DNA of 64,000 nucleotides from Candidatus Zixiibacteriota bacterium (GCA_030668485.1 DAOUTW010000004.1:34660-98659), one strand, 5' to 3'; counted from the first letter of the stretch, positions 20,468-30,023 are shown. A program made the numbers and translations. The notes: generated from the letters alone by a model not told the origin.

Positions 20468-21856
20468 ATGAAACATATAGCTATCATAGGCGGTGGTATT
20501 GCCGGATTATCGGCGCTTCATTTCCTGCGCCATCGATACGGCGACAGGTGCCGGGTGGTTCTTTATGAATGCGAGGATCGACTGGGTGGCACTATCGGAA
20601 CCGATCGGATCGGCGGTTTTATCTCCGACTGGGGGCCGAACGGTTTTCTCGACCGCATTCCGCTGACGCTTGAAATGGTATCGGAACTGGGGGCTGATGA
20701 GTTACTCGATCCGGCTGACAAATCGGCAGGAAAAAGATATATCTATAATCGGGGGCGTCTTCATGAGATCTCTCCGTCACCGATAGCCTTTATGCGGTCG
20801 CCGTTATTGTCCCTTAAGGGTCGTTTGCGGCTGGTGGCGGAACCGTTTATCAGGAAACGCCGCGATTGGGATAATGACGAGTCGATTTTCGATTTTGTAT
20901 CCCGGCGTATCGGAAGTGAGGCAGCCGCCACGATGGTCGATTCGATGGTCTCCGGAATTTTCGGTGGGGATTCCCGAAAATTGTCGCTGGAGGCCTGTTT
21001 TCCGATCATGCGCAAGATGGAATACGATCATGGCTCACTGGTCAAGGCGATGATTGCGAAGAAGAGGGCGGCCAAAAAATCCGGCAAGTCATCGTCAGGC
21101 CCCTCCGGTCCGGGCGGACAGTTGACCTCGTTCAAAAACGGTCTCAATACGTTAATCGAAGTATTCGCCGAGAGATATGGCGATGCGATTACCACCGGAT
21201 GCCCGATCACGGAGATTGCCCGAGCCGAAAACGGATACCGGGTGGTACGTGAAGGTGGGGCGGCGGTTGAATTCGATGCCGTTATCTGTGCCGCACCGGC
21301 ATTTGCGGCGGCCGATATGGTCGCCGGGATGAATCAATCGCTTTCAAAATTACTGGCTTCGATTCCGTACGCCTCGATTGTCGTGGCCTGCCTCGGTTAC
21401 GACCGGCAGGATATCGCTCATGATCTCGATGGTTTCGGGTTTTTGATTCCCCGCAGACAGGGCAAAAGAATCCTCGGTTCGATCTGGACCTCATCAATTT
21501 TCTCCGGTCGGTCGCCGGAAGGGATGGTACAATTGCGGACGATGATCGGCGGCGACACCGATCCGGGGGCAGTAGAATTGTCGGACGGCGAACTTTTGGA
21601 TATAATAACGGAAGAGCTCAGTCCGGTGCTTGGCCTTGCCGGCCCTGCGGCCTATATCCGCATATTTAGGTATAAGCGAGGGATTCCTCAATTTTTGGTC
21701 GGGCATCCGGCCCGCATGTCGCAGATGAATGACTTGCTCCGGGATTTCCCCGGCCTTTCATTCACCGGTAATGCTTATGAAGGTGTGGGACTCAACGACT
21801 GTGTCGTGCGCTCGGAAAAGGCGGTCATGGCTACCGCGAAGCATCTGGGGCTTTAA
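20468..21856 (+). CDS. hemY: FAD-dependent protoporphyrinogen oxidase
   Basis: 'IAIIGGGIAGLSALHFL', 'GFISDWGPNGFLDRIP', C-terminal 'LSFTGNAYEGVGLNDCV'. Start at ATG 20468 rather than 20393. Confidence 0.93.
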   Translation: MKHIAIIGGGIAGLSALHFLRHRYGDRCRVVLYECEDRLGGTIGTDRIGGFISDWGPNGFLDRIPLTLEMVSELGADELLDPADKSAGKRYIYNRGRLHEISPSPIAFMRSPLLSLKGRLRLVAEPFIRKRRDWDNDESIFDFVSRRIGSEAAATMVDSMVSGIFGGDSRKLSLEACFPIMRKMEYDHGSLVKAMIAKKRAAKKSGKSSSGPSGPGGQLTSFKNGLNTLIEVFAERYGDAITTGCPITEIARAENGYRVVREGGAAVEFDAVICAAPAFAAADMVAGMNQSLSKLLASIPYASIVVACLGYDRQDIAHDLDGFGFLIPRRQGKRILGSIWTSSIFSGRSPEGMVQLRTMIGGDTDPGAVELSDGELLDIITEELSPVLGLAGPAAYIRIFRYKRGIPQFLVGHPARMSQMNDLLRDFPGLSFTGNAYEGVGLNDCVVRSEKAVMATAKHLGL

Positions 21857-22039
21857 TCTCACCGGAATGCCGGTTGTCGGACGGCATTATTCGATATTCA
21901 TGTCGTGTTGGCCTAAAAGCCTCTGATTCCATCCCTGGATGCCAATAATTCGGCCCGACAATTTGAAAAAAACGGCCGTCGGTCTTTACTTTTGGATGGG
22001 GCATTATGTATAATAGTTATACTTATTGGAGGAATTCTC

Positions 22040-24475
22040 ATGTCGCATGCAAAACATAGCCTTGAAGTCGGTGTCGAAGATCTGCAATATCATCTTGATG
22101 AAAAAGAATATTCTAATTCTGTCTTTGAAGATACAGATCCGTGCTGCGGGATTATCGGTCAGAGTCGAGCCATGTCGGCCGTGGAACTGGGACTGGAGAT
22201 AAAGTCACGGGGATACAACATCTTTGTGACCGGGTTGTCAGGTACCGGCCGCACAACAGCGGTCAAGCTACTTCTCGAGGGGGCCCAGGATCGCGAAGAA
22301 CCGAGTCTGAAAGATATTTGCTTTGTCAACAATTTCAAAATGGCCGAATCACCGCGGGTACTGTACTTCCAGGCGGGCGAGGGCCGGAAATTTAAAAAAG
22401 CGATCGGTTATATTATCGATTCGTTGGTGACGGTCATCCCGAAGATATTTTCGGGAGAGAATTACCGGGAGAGGCGTCAGCGGATTATCAAGGAATTTGA
22501 GGCGCGGCAGAAGGATCTTTTCAAGGATTTCGAGACCAAGCTGAAAGAAAAAGGATTTGTCCTGGTTCAACTGCAATTCGGTTCGGCGGTACGACCCGAT
22601 CTGCAGCCGGTGGTTAACGGCGAAGCGGTCGCATTGCATGAACTGGAAAAAACGGTTGAAGAGGAAAAAATGACGCCGGAGGAGTTTGACAAGATCAGGG
22701 TCGAATATGAGGAATTATACAAAGAACTTCAGGCGACATCGAGCGGCAGCCAGAAGATTTCCGGCAAACTCGAAGATGAGTTGCATAAACTGGACACGTC
22801 GATAGTTGTGCCCCTGATCAATGATAAAATCGAAACTTTGAAGAATATTTACGATGATCCGAAGACGCAGAATTATCTGGTCGACCTCAATGAAATTTTG
22901 ATCGAAAAGTTGGATGTTTTCCGTCCCAGCAGTGAGGAAGACGATTCGGATAGGAACGGTTCGACAAGAGTCCGTGGGTTTTTCTCACAGTTTACGGTAA
23001 ACCTTCTGGTTGACAACGGGGGAGTGCGAAAACGACCGATAATCGTCGAAGATTTCCCGACCTATAAAAATCTTTTCGGGACCATCGAGAGGGTATACGA
23101 ACAACCTACCGGGTGGCATTCCGATTTTACTCGTATCGGCAGCGGGTCGATACTCAAGGCCAACGGCGGTTACCTGGTTATCAATGCCATCGATCTCTTT
23201 CGGGATCCGCATGTGTGGCCGACTCTGAAGCGGACCCTGCGTACCGGCAGGCTGTCGATATCCACCATCGATTCCTTTCCGATGGGCGGTACCGGGCTTA
23301 AGCCGGAGCCGGTCAACCTTGATGTCAAAGTTATTCTTATCGGCGAGGGCCGGGTTTATGATACGTTGTTCAGAGCTGACGATGAATTCAAGAAGGTCTT
23401 CAAGATAAAGGCCGAATTCGACAGCGTTATGGAAAATGACCACAGCGGTATCGGCCAGTACACACAATTTGTCAAGAAGATCACGTCGGAAGACAACCTG
23501 CCGCCCTTTAATCATTCCGGTTTGGCCGCCGTTGCCGAGTATGGGGTCAAGCTGTCGGGACGGAGAGACCGCCTGTCCACCAGATTCACCAATATCGCCG
23601 ATCTGGTACGCGAATCGGCCTGGCTGGCAGGGAAAGAGGGAAAAACCGAAGTTGATCGTGAGGCAGTCAAGAAAACTCGAGTGATGCAGATAAACCGTGT
23701 CAATCTGATTGAGACCAAAATTCAGGAGATGTACGAGCGCGATATATATCTGATCGATGTAACCGGCCATAAGGTGGGTATGATCAACGGTCTGTCGGTT
23801 TATGATCTCGGGGAATATGCCTTCGGGCGGCCGACGCGGATCACCGCTTCGCTTTCACCCGGCGCCGACGGGGTTATTAATATCGAGCGAGAGGCGGCCA
23901 TGTCGGGCCGTACGCATGACAAAGGGATCTTGATCCTTTCGGGGTTTATGCGCTATCGATTCGGGCGCAAGCGGCCTCTGGTATTTAGCGCCTCGCTCTG
24001 TTTCGAGCAATCATATGCCGGAGTCGACGGCGATTCGGCATCGTCAACCGAGATTTATGCGCTCCTCTCGGCCTTATCCGGGAAACCGATCAATCAGGCC
24101 CTGGCCGTAACCGGATCGGTTAATCAAAAAGGCGAGATCCAGCCTATCGGCGGTGTTAATGAAAAGATTGAAGGCTACTTCGATGTCTGCATGATCGACG
24201 GTCTCACCGGGGAACAGGGTGTCCTCATTCCTATTCAGAATAAGCAGGATCTGATGCTCAAAGATGAGGTGGTCAATGCGGTGAAGGCCGGCAAATTTCA
24301 TATTTATGCAGTGAAGCATATCGATGAAGGTCTGGAATTGTTGACCGGCATATCGGCCGGTGAAATGAATGATGACGGATCGTTCCCTGAAGGAAGCATC
24401 AATTATCTCTCGGATAAAAAATTGGAAGAACTGGCCGAAACATGGCGTGAATATCTCACCTACCGCGGTCGATGA
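22040..24475 (+). CDS. LonB-like ATP-dependent protease (AAA plus Lon proteolytic domain)
   Basis: Walker A 'GLSGTGRTT'; Lon Ser motif 'DGDSASSTEIYALLSALS', Lys motif 'GSVNQKGEIQPIGGVNEKIEG'; GGAGG before ATG 22040. Confidence 0.92.
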   Translation: MSHAKHSLEVGVEDLQYHLDEKEYSNSVFEDTDPCCGIIGQSRAMSAVELGLEIKSRGYNIFVTGLSGTGRTTAVKLLLEGAQDREEPSLKDICFVNNFKMAESPRVLYFQAGEGRKFKKAIGYIIDSLVTVIPKIFSGENYRERRQRIIKEFEARQKDLFKDFETKLKEKGFVLVQLQFGSAVRPDLQPVVNGEAVALHELEKTVEEEKMTPEEFDKIRVEYEELYKELQATSSGSQKISGKLEDELHKLDTSIVVPLINDKIETLKNIYDDPKTQNYLVDLNEILIEKLDVFRPSSEEDDSDRNGSTRVRGFFSQFTVNLLVDNGGVRKRPIIVEDFPTYKNLFGTIERVYEQPTGWHSDFTRIGSGSILKANGGYLVINAIDLFRDPHVWPTLKRTLRTGRLSISTIDSFPMGGTGLKPEPVNLDVKVILIGEGRVYDTLFRADDEFKKVFKIKAEFDSVMENDHSGIGQYTQFVKKITSEDNLPPFNHSGLAAVAEYGVKLSGRRDRLSTRFTNIADLVRESAWLAGKEGKTEVDREAVKKTRVMQINRVNLIETKIQEMYERDIYLIDVTGHKVGMINGLSVYDLGEYAFGRPTRITASLSPGADGVINIEREAAMSGRTHDKGILILSGFMRYRFGRKRPLVFSASLCFEQSYAGVDGDSASSTEIYALLSALSGKPINQALAVTGSVNQKGEIQPIGGVNEKIEGYFDVCMIDGLTGEQGVLIPIQNKQDLMLKDEVVNAVKAGKFHIYAVKHIDEGLELLTGISAGEMNDDGSFPEGSINYLSDKKLEELAETWREYLTYRGR

Positions 24476-24762
24476 TTATTACCCGGCGGTTCAGCGGCAT
24501 GATGCAATGCTAATCATGGCTTGATCGATCATGCCGCCGATGGATAATCCCCATCATGCATCAGAATTGTTACTCGGCTCAACCTCATATATTGTGTATA
24601 TATTGTCCTCGAATAAACAATTAAATGTATGGCAGCGTCGTATAGCATTATGAATGATGCGCATCAGTATCGATGCGCTTAGGATGCAGAAGAAAAATAT
24701 TACATTTAAGGATTTTTTGTGTTGACTTTGATGAAAAAAAGATTATCTATTCATAATAGAGT

Positions 24763-24783
24763 GAGTTCACACACCATCAACCA
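24763..24783 (+). repeat. 21-bp direct repeat, copy B
   Basis: GAGTTCACACACCATCAACCA. Confidence 0.95.
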
Positions 24784-24784
24784 A

Positions 24785-24810
24785 GATTGCAGCATGATGA
24801 TGCTGCAATC
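24785..24810 (+). promoter_or_regulatory. Perfect leader hairpin upstream of the H1-like gene
   Basis: GATTGCAGCAT-GATG-ATGCTGCAATC, immediately before the TTTAGGAGGG ribosome-binding site. Confidence 0.7.
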
Positions 24811-24831
24811 GTCATTTAGGAGGGTATCTTC

Positions 24832-25338
24832 GTGAAGAAACCTACCAAACGTAAAGCCGCTCCGAAGAAGAAGGCTACTGCCAAAAAACCGGTGCGCAGA
24901 GTGACGCGCAAGGTGGTCAAGAAGGCTGCTCCGAAGAGAGCCGCCAAAAGAGTAGTGAAGAAAAAAGCGGTAGCGCGCGGTGGCGCTGCCAAGCTGTGGA
25001 CACCAGCCGAGATCAGGATGCTGAAGACGGCGTACAAGAGCACGTCAACGACCAAGATCGCTAAGGATCTGAAACGGTCGCTCAGTTCAGTCCGCTCAAA
25101 AGCGGTCGCCCTTTCACTGAAGAAAGCAGTAGTAAAGAAGAAAGCTGCTCCGAAAAGAAAAGCTGCTCCGAAAAGAAAAGCTGCACCGAAGAGAAAAGCT
25201 GCTCCGAAGCGGAAAGCTGCACCGAAGAGAAAAGCTGCTCCGAAGCGGAAAGCTGCACCGAAGAGAAAAGCTGCACCGAAGAGAAAGGTTGCTCCGAGGA
25301 AGAAACCTGTGGCTCGGAAAAAAGCTCGCCGTCGTTAG
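24832..25338 (+). CDS. Lysine-rich histone H1-like protein with a central SANT/Myb-like helical domain
   Basis: Lys/Ala/Pro-rich tails flank 'LWTPAEIRMLKTAYKSTSTTKIAKDLKRSLSSVRSKAVALSL'; GTG start with strong RBS. Confidence 0.85.
   Translation: MKKPTKRKAAPKKKATAKKPVRRVTRKVVKKAAPKRAAKRVVKKKAVARGGAAKLWTPAEIRMLKTAYKSTSTTKIAKDLKRSLSSVRSKAVALSLKKAVVKKKAAPKRKAAPKRKAAPKRKAAPKRKAAPKRKAAPKRKAAPKRKAAPKRKVAPRKKPVARKKARRR
25141..25302 (+). repeat. 18-bp in-frame tandem repeat encoding (KAAPKR)8 plus one variant unit
   Basis: AAAGCTGCTCCGAAAAGA-type units, 8 consecutive plus AAGGTTGCTCCGAGGAAG. Confidence 0.97.
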
Positions 25339-25365
25339 TTTTGCAGCCCAAGATGTTTATAAAAG

Positions 25366-25397
25366 AAAAAGCCCGCCAAGTCGGCGGGCTTTTTTTA
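25366..25397 (+). terminator. Rho-independent terminator
   Basis: AAAAAGCCCGCCAAGTCGGCGGGCTTTTTTT. Confidence 0.93.
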
Positions 25398-25421
25398 TAT
25401 TATGAGGGGTTATCGGTTGGT

Positions 25422-28400
25422 TTAGAAGTCGGCTCCAAGTGAGAAATAATGTCTTGTATGCGGCTCGACCGTTCGGAAATTGGTCTTCCAGGCCATATCA
25501 TAGCGCAGCAGTAGAAATCCAAGGTTGGCTCGGGCGCCAAAACCGAAACCGGATTTGATACCGACCAGGTGTGATCCGCTTTCCGTAGAACCGCCCTTAA
25601 ATTTGGCATCATCGTCCCATGCCGCACCCATATCGAGGAATAAGGCGCCGGTTACGCGGCTTAATCCGATTTGCAGCGGGTAGCGCATCAGGAAATATTC
25701 GATGAACGGGAAATGCAGCTCCATATTGGTTACAGCGTAGCGGGTACCTTCAATTTCATAGTAATCATATCCGCGCAACGGGGTCACGAGGCTGGAGAAA
25801 TACAGGTTCTCGACTTCGTAGACGTCACTATTGACATCGTCGTTAGCAATCCTTCCTACCTTGTTGGTGCTGCCGCCGAGATAATACCGCTTAGGCATTG
25901 TGCCTTCGCTGAATCCTCCGGAGGCTCGCATCGCCAGCGAGAAGGGCCGTCCGAGTTTGATGTATTGCCGGTAATCGAATTCGGTGGAGTAGTAATCAAC
26001 CGATTCGGTCCCGAATACCGGTGTGGCCGCTTCGAGCGAAAATTTGTAACGACGGCCGTTGACCGGGCCGGTGACACCCCAGAGAACAGTGTCATGAATC
26101 CAACTGAGAGTCGCGACGGAGATGCGTACGTTACGATCTTCCTGTTCGGGATCGTCATATTCTTTGCGATCGATGAATATAGCCGCCGTGCTCAGTTCGA
26201 TCCGCGTAAACTTTGATCTGGGCCATGACAAACCGCCCATGAATCCGTAATAGCGATCGGAGAACAATTCATCGTCAGTATTGATGTAATAATTCTTGGT
26301 GTGGAACAGCCCCATCTGGAAATCGACTCGCATTTTGTTATAGTAATAGTAAAACTGGATATTCGACTGATCGATGGTATTGACCAGGTCGGTGGCGATG
26401 ACGATCTGATGATCGCCGAGATAATCGGAAAAAACAAAAACCGATTGGCCTCGGAAACCGAAAAAGGAATCGTATTGCAGACCGCCGGCAATGATATCGG
26501 GAGTAAACTTGGTCTTGTAGGGACGGACCCGATACTCGCCGCTGGGCAGGATATTGTCAAGCGAATCGGCGCTGAGACTATCGACCGATTGTTCAAAGAC
26601 GAAGGTTTCCTCTTCCGACTCGGAGGTCAGATCTTCCATCTCCTCGAAGGCCGAATCATCGACCGGGGCGTTGTAAACATATTCTTCATCCTCTTCGGTT
26701 TCAGCTTTCTCATCCTCCGTTGCCTCAGTCGTTGCGGTGGAATCATCCGGGGCATTTTCGTCGTCCGGCTCTTGTTTGCCTTCTTCGTCCTGCAGGTCGG
26801 CGGCGGGGTCATCGTCGGTCAATTCGCTCCAGCGATGGCGCCCTCTGGCTCCCACTTCGGGGAAATCGGGATCATCGCGGGGAACATCGTCTACCAAGGT
26901 GGTACCTTCTGATCCGACGATGATTTCATCATGCTCAAAATTGCGAGCCCATTCGATTTTGTTGTCGTATTTCCCCAAAACAAAATCGGTCGGTTCCAGC
27001 ACGCCGTTGTCGCCTTTGGGAGTGATATCTTTGATCAGGTAGACATCATATCCGGCCTTGTAGAAAGTTGAAAAGGCGATCATCTTGCTGTCGGGCGACC
27101 ATGTCGGCGATTTAGCGTTGGTCAGGGTATTGGTGATACCGATAACTCGCGCCGAGTCGATATAATAAACGTTTATGTTTTCAATACCGTTGCGGTCAGA
27201 CACAAAGGCTATCTTATTGCCGTCCGGTGAGACCACCGGCTCCGTATTTTGACCAGGGCCGACATTTATAGGAGAAATAGTACCGCTCCCGATATCAAAT
27301 TGGTGGAGATTATAGCTGCCGTACAAAAACTCGGTGGTGTCGATTATCGCATAATCGTCCGGATGAGGCCGATCGGTAGAAAAAACAAGGCGCTTGCTGT
27401 CGGGATACCAGGCGACATCGATTTCATCGTACCTATCATCGGTTAACTGTGTCAATTCATCCGATTCAATATGGTACATATAGAGATTCCTGGTAGAACC
27501 GGCCAGAGCGGAAAAGGCGACATTTTTACCATCCGGCGACCAGGCCGGGGAGATGATCGACTTGAGACCGAACTTTTTCCGCAGATAGATATCCTTGCCG
27601 TCGATTTTGAGAAAATTAACGGCGTCTTCCCCGTTGGCTTTGGAAACAAAGACCAGATTATCACCGTCGGGGGAGAATGACATCCCCGAAGTGTACCAGC
27701 GGAGCGATTCGAGACCGGCGTTCCGTTCGCCCTTCACCAGCCGGGCCAGGCGTTTGCCATTTATGGCTGAGATAAGGAAGATCTCGGAGTATCCGGTTCG
27801 ATCGGAAAAAATTGCCAGGGTTCTGCCAGTAGGAGAGAAGACCGGTTTCTCATTGTAATTGGAACCGTCTTTTTCATGATTGGTAAGTTGTTTGGCGAAA
27901 TCCTTCGGCTCCTCCCGCTGGGAAATATCGGGCCAATAACGTTTTTTCATCTCCTTGGCGAATTTTTCGTACAACTCCTTGGAATCGATTCCGATGGATG
28001 ATTTTAGAGCCTTGTCCATCGTCGCCAGGGCTTTTCCTCTTTTAAGTATCTCGCCTAATTTATCTATCCCATAAGTGTCGGCAATATATTTAACCAGCGC
28101 GAATCCCTCGGTATACGCCAGAAATCCCATAAAGCCAGGCGGTCTCAAATAACCGTGGATGGTGGCGTCGCGTACCATCATATCGGCCTGCATGGTCCAT
28201 CCGCCGTTGGAGGAATATTCGGCATAACCCTCGGCGAACCATAGGGGCAGGCTGAAGAGGCGCCGGGAGCTTAAGATCGATTTAAAAAATTGTCCATAGA
28301 GAAGATCGTAAATAACGGCATGGGTTAATTCATGATGAATTAAGTGCCGGAGCTCCGAGTATGAACCCATGAAGTGAAGCACGATTCTGTTTTTAAATGC

Positions 28401-28742
28401 TTCGGTAAATCCCTGGGTTCCTTCGCCGAGCATACTCCAGATAATGTTGGTTTGCTGGAAATCGTTATGAGAGCTGTAAATGAACACCGGAATTCGCCGT
28501 CCGACATAGTAATGAAGCTGTTCGGTGATTATCGAATACGCTTTTTCCATTTCCTTGCCGGTGAAATCGGCGAGTTCATAGGCATCATCATAGTAATGGA
28601 TATCGAAATGGTCGGTCTGGATATAGTTCCATTCAAAATTACGATACTGGACCTTGTTTTTGCCAAAGTAGGTATCCTGGGCCGCCGCTGGAACAGCGGA
28701 GATTACCAGTAGTATTATTAAAAGCGCCGAGAACTTCCTCAT
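25422..28742 (-). CDS. Exported peptidase_MA-like / TolB (PD40) propeller / outer-membrane beta-barrel fusion protein
   Basis: 1106 aa; 'HLIHHELTHAVIYDLL...WFAEGYAEYSS'; repeated 'SPDGKNVAF'-type PD40 motifs; acidic linker; C-terminal barrel-like region with 'LRGYDYYEIEGTRYAVTNMELHFPF' and terminal 'HYFSLGADF'. Confidence 0.85.
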   Translation of the reverse strand: MRKFSALLIILLVISAVPAAAQDTYFGKNKVQYRNFEWNYIQTDHFDIHYYDDAYELADFTGKEMEKAYSIITEQLHYYVGRRIPVFIYSSHNDFQQTNIIWSMLGEGTQGFTEAFKNRIVLHFMGSYSELRHLIHHELTHAVIYDLLYGQFFKSILSSRRLFSLPLWFAEGYAEYSSNGGWTMQADMMVRDATIHGYLRPPGFMGFLAYTEGFALVKYIADTYGIDKLGEILKRGKALATMDKALKSSIGIDSKELYEKFAKEMKKRYWPDISQREEPKDFAKQLTNHEKDGSNYNEKPVFSPTGRTLAIFSDRTGYSEIFLISAINGKRLARLVKGERNAGLESLRWYTSGMSFSPDGDNLVFVSKANGEDAVNFLKIDGKDIYLRKKFGLKSIISPAWSPDGKNVAFSALAGSTRNLYMYHIESDELTQLTDDRYDEIDVAWYPDSKRLVFSTDRPHPDDYAIIDTTEFLYGSYNLHQFDIGSGTISPINVGPGQNTEPVVSPDGNKIAFVSDRNGIENINVYYIDSARVIGITNTLTNAKSPTWSPDSKMIAFSTFYKAGYDVYLIKDITPKGDNGVLEPTDFVLGKYDNKIEWARNFEHDEIIVGSEGTTLVDDVPRDDPDFPEVGARGRHRWSELTDDDPAADLQDEEGKQEPDDENAPDDSTATTEATEDEKAETEEDEEYVYNAPVDDSAFEEMEDLTSESEEETFVFEQSVDSLSADSLDNILPSGEYRVRPYKTKFTPDIIAGGLQYDSFFGFRGQSVFVFSDYLGDHQIVIATDLVNTIDQSNIQFYYYYNKMRVDFQMGLFHTKNYYINTDDELFSDRYYGFMGGLSWPRSKFTRIELSTAAIFIDRKEYDDPEQEDRNVRISVATLSWIHDTVLWGVTGPVNGRRYKFSLEAATPVFGTESVDYYSTEFDYRQYIKLGRPFSLAMRASGGFSEGTMPKRYYLGGSTNKVGRIANDDVNSDVYEVENLYFSSLVTPLRGYDYYEIEGTRYAVTNMELHFPFIEYFLMRYPLQIGLSRVTGALFLDMGAAWDDDAKFKGGSTESGSHLVGIKSGFGFGARANLGFLLLRYDMAWKTNFRTVEPHTRHYFSLGADF

Positions 28743-28760
28743 AACAATATCCTTTCGGGA

Positions 28761-30023
28761 TCAGGCAGTCATTCTCTTAATATCGGCGCCTGCCGCCGAT
28801 AACTTTTCCTCCAGCCGGTAATATCCCCGATCTATATGGTAGACGCGTAATACCTCTGTTTTGCCCGAAGCCGATAATCCGGCAATAACCAGTCCGGCCC
28901 CGGCTCGAATATCGGAAGCCATAACGATGGCGCCGCTCAGCCGTTTAACGCCATTGATGGTGGCTTCATTGCCGGCAATCCCAATATCGGCGCCGAGTCG
29001 CCGCAATTCCATTACATGGGAAAAGCGGTCCTCGAAAACCGTCTCGCTTATCCGGCTGATTCCCCGGGCTCGGGCCAGGAGGGCTATCAGGCAGGCCTGT
29101 AAATCGGTGGGAAAGCCGGGAAATGGGAAAGTTACGGCATCGACCGGTGAAATCCCTCTCTCAGCCCTCAATTTAATTCCCTGAGCGGTCGATTTTATTT
29201 CTGCTCCGGCTTCCACTAACTTCTTTAACACCAATTCGAGGTGGGAAGTTTCCGTCCCGATGACTTCTATCTCGCCTCCGGCGGCCATTCCGGCCATCAA
29301 AAACGTGCCGGCCTCGAGGCGGTCGCCCATGACCGAATATTCAAGAGCTTTGAGTTGGCTGACGCCCTCGACGGTAATGTCGGGAGTTCCCGCCCCGGAG
29401 ATTTTCGCTCCCGCCCGGTTGAGGAATTCTGCGAGATCAACCACTTCCGGATCACAGGCGGCGTTGATAATTCGGGTTGTTCCGGAGGCCATAACCGCGG
29501 CGTATAAAATATTCTCGGTGCCGGTATGACTGGGGCGGTCGAAATATATGGTATTGCCTTTGAGTTTTTTGGCGGTGGCGACGATATTTCCCTGCTTTTC
29601 AGTAACTTCTGCTCCCAGGGCCTGAAAGCCTTTTATATGATAATTGACCGGGCGGGGTCCGAGGGAACAACCTCCCGGGAGAGAGATAACTGCTTCTCCC
29701 ATCCGTGCCAGAATCGGTCCCAGGACGAGAAACGAGGCTCTCATTTTACTCATCATCTCATATGGGGCGGTGTTGTTAACCAGTTTTTCGGCGTTGACGG
29801 TCATTGTTCTTGAATCCTGATCGAAACTAACCCGGGCGCCAATATGCTCCAACATAGCGATGATGGTGTTGATATCCCTCAGCGGGGGAATATTGTGCAG
29901 AACCGTTTCTCCCTTCTTGATAAGAAGGGTGGCTGCAATAATCGGCAGAGCGGCGTTTTTGGCTCCTTCAACCGTCAGGCGGCCTTTTAGTTTTTTTCCG
30001 CCTCGGATTACGAATTTATCCAT
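28761..30023 (-). CDS. murA: UDP-N-acetylglucosamine 1-carboxyvinyltransferase
   Basis: 'MDKFVIRGGKKLKGRLTVEGAKNAALPIIAATLL', active-site 'LPGGCSLGPRPVNYHIKG'. Confidence 0.97.
   Translation of the reverse strand: MDKFVIRGGKKLKGRLTVEGAKNAALPIIAATLLIKKGETVLHNIPPLRDINTIIAMLEHIGARVSFDQDSRTMTVNAEKLVNNTAPYEMMSKMRASFLVLGPILARMGEAVISLPGGCSLGPRPVNYHIKGFQALGAEVTEKQGNIVATAKKLKGNTIYFDRPSHTGTENILYAAVMASGTTRIINAACDPEVVDLAEFLNRAGAKISGAGTPDITVEGVSQLKALEYSVMGDRLEAGTFLMAGMAAGGEIEVIGTETSHLELVLKKLVEAGAEIKSTAQGIKLRAERGISPVDAVTFPFPGFPTDLQACLIALLARARGISRISETVFEDRFSHVMELRRLGADIGIAGNEATINGVKRLSGAIVMASDIRAGAGLVIAGLSASGKTEVLRVYHIDRGYYRLEEKLSAAGADIKRMTA

Noticed and set aside
25141-25302. CRISPR-like tandem repeat
   Set aside because: Repeats are contiguous 18-mers in frame with a protein and have no spacers; no cas genes in the window.
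25082-25351. Ser/Gln/Leu-rich minus-strand repeat ORF
   Set aside because: Reverse reading of the KAAPKR tandem repeats.
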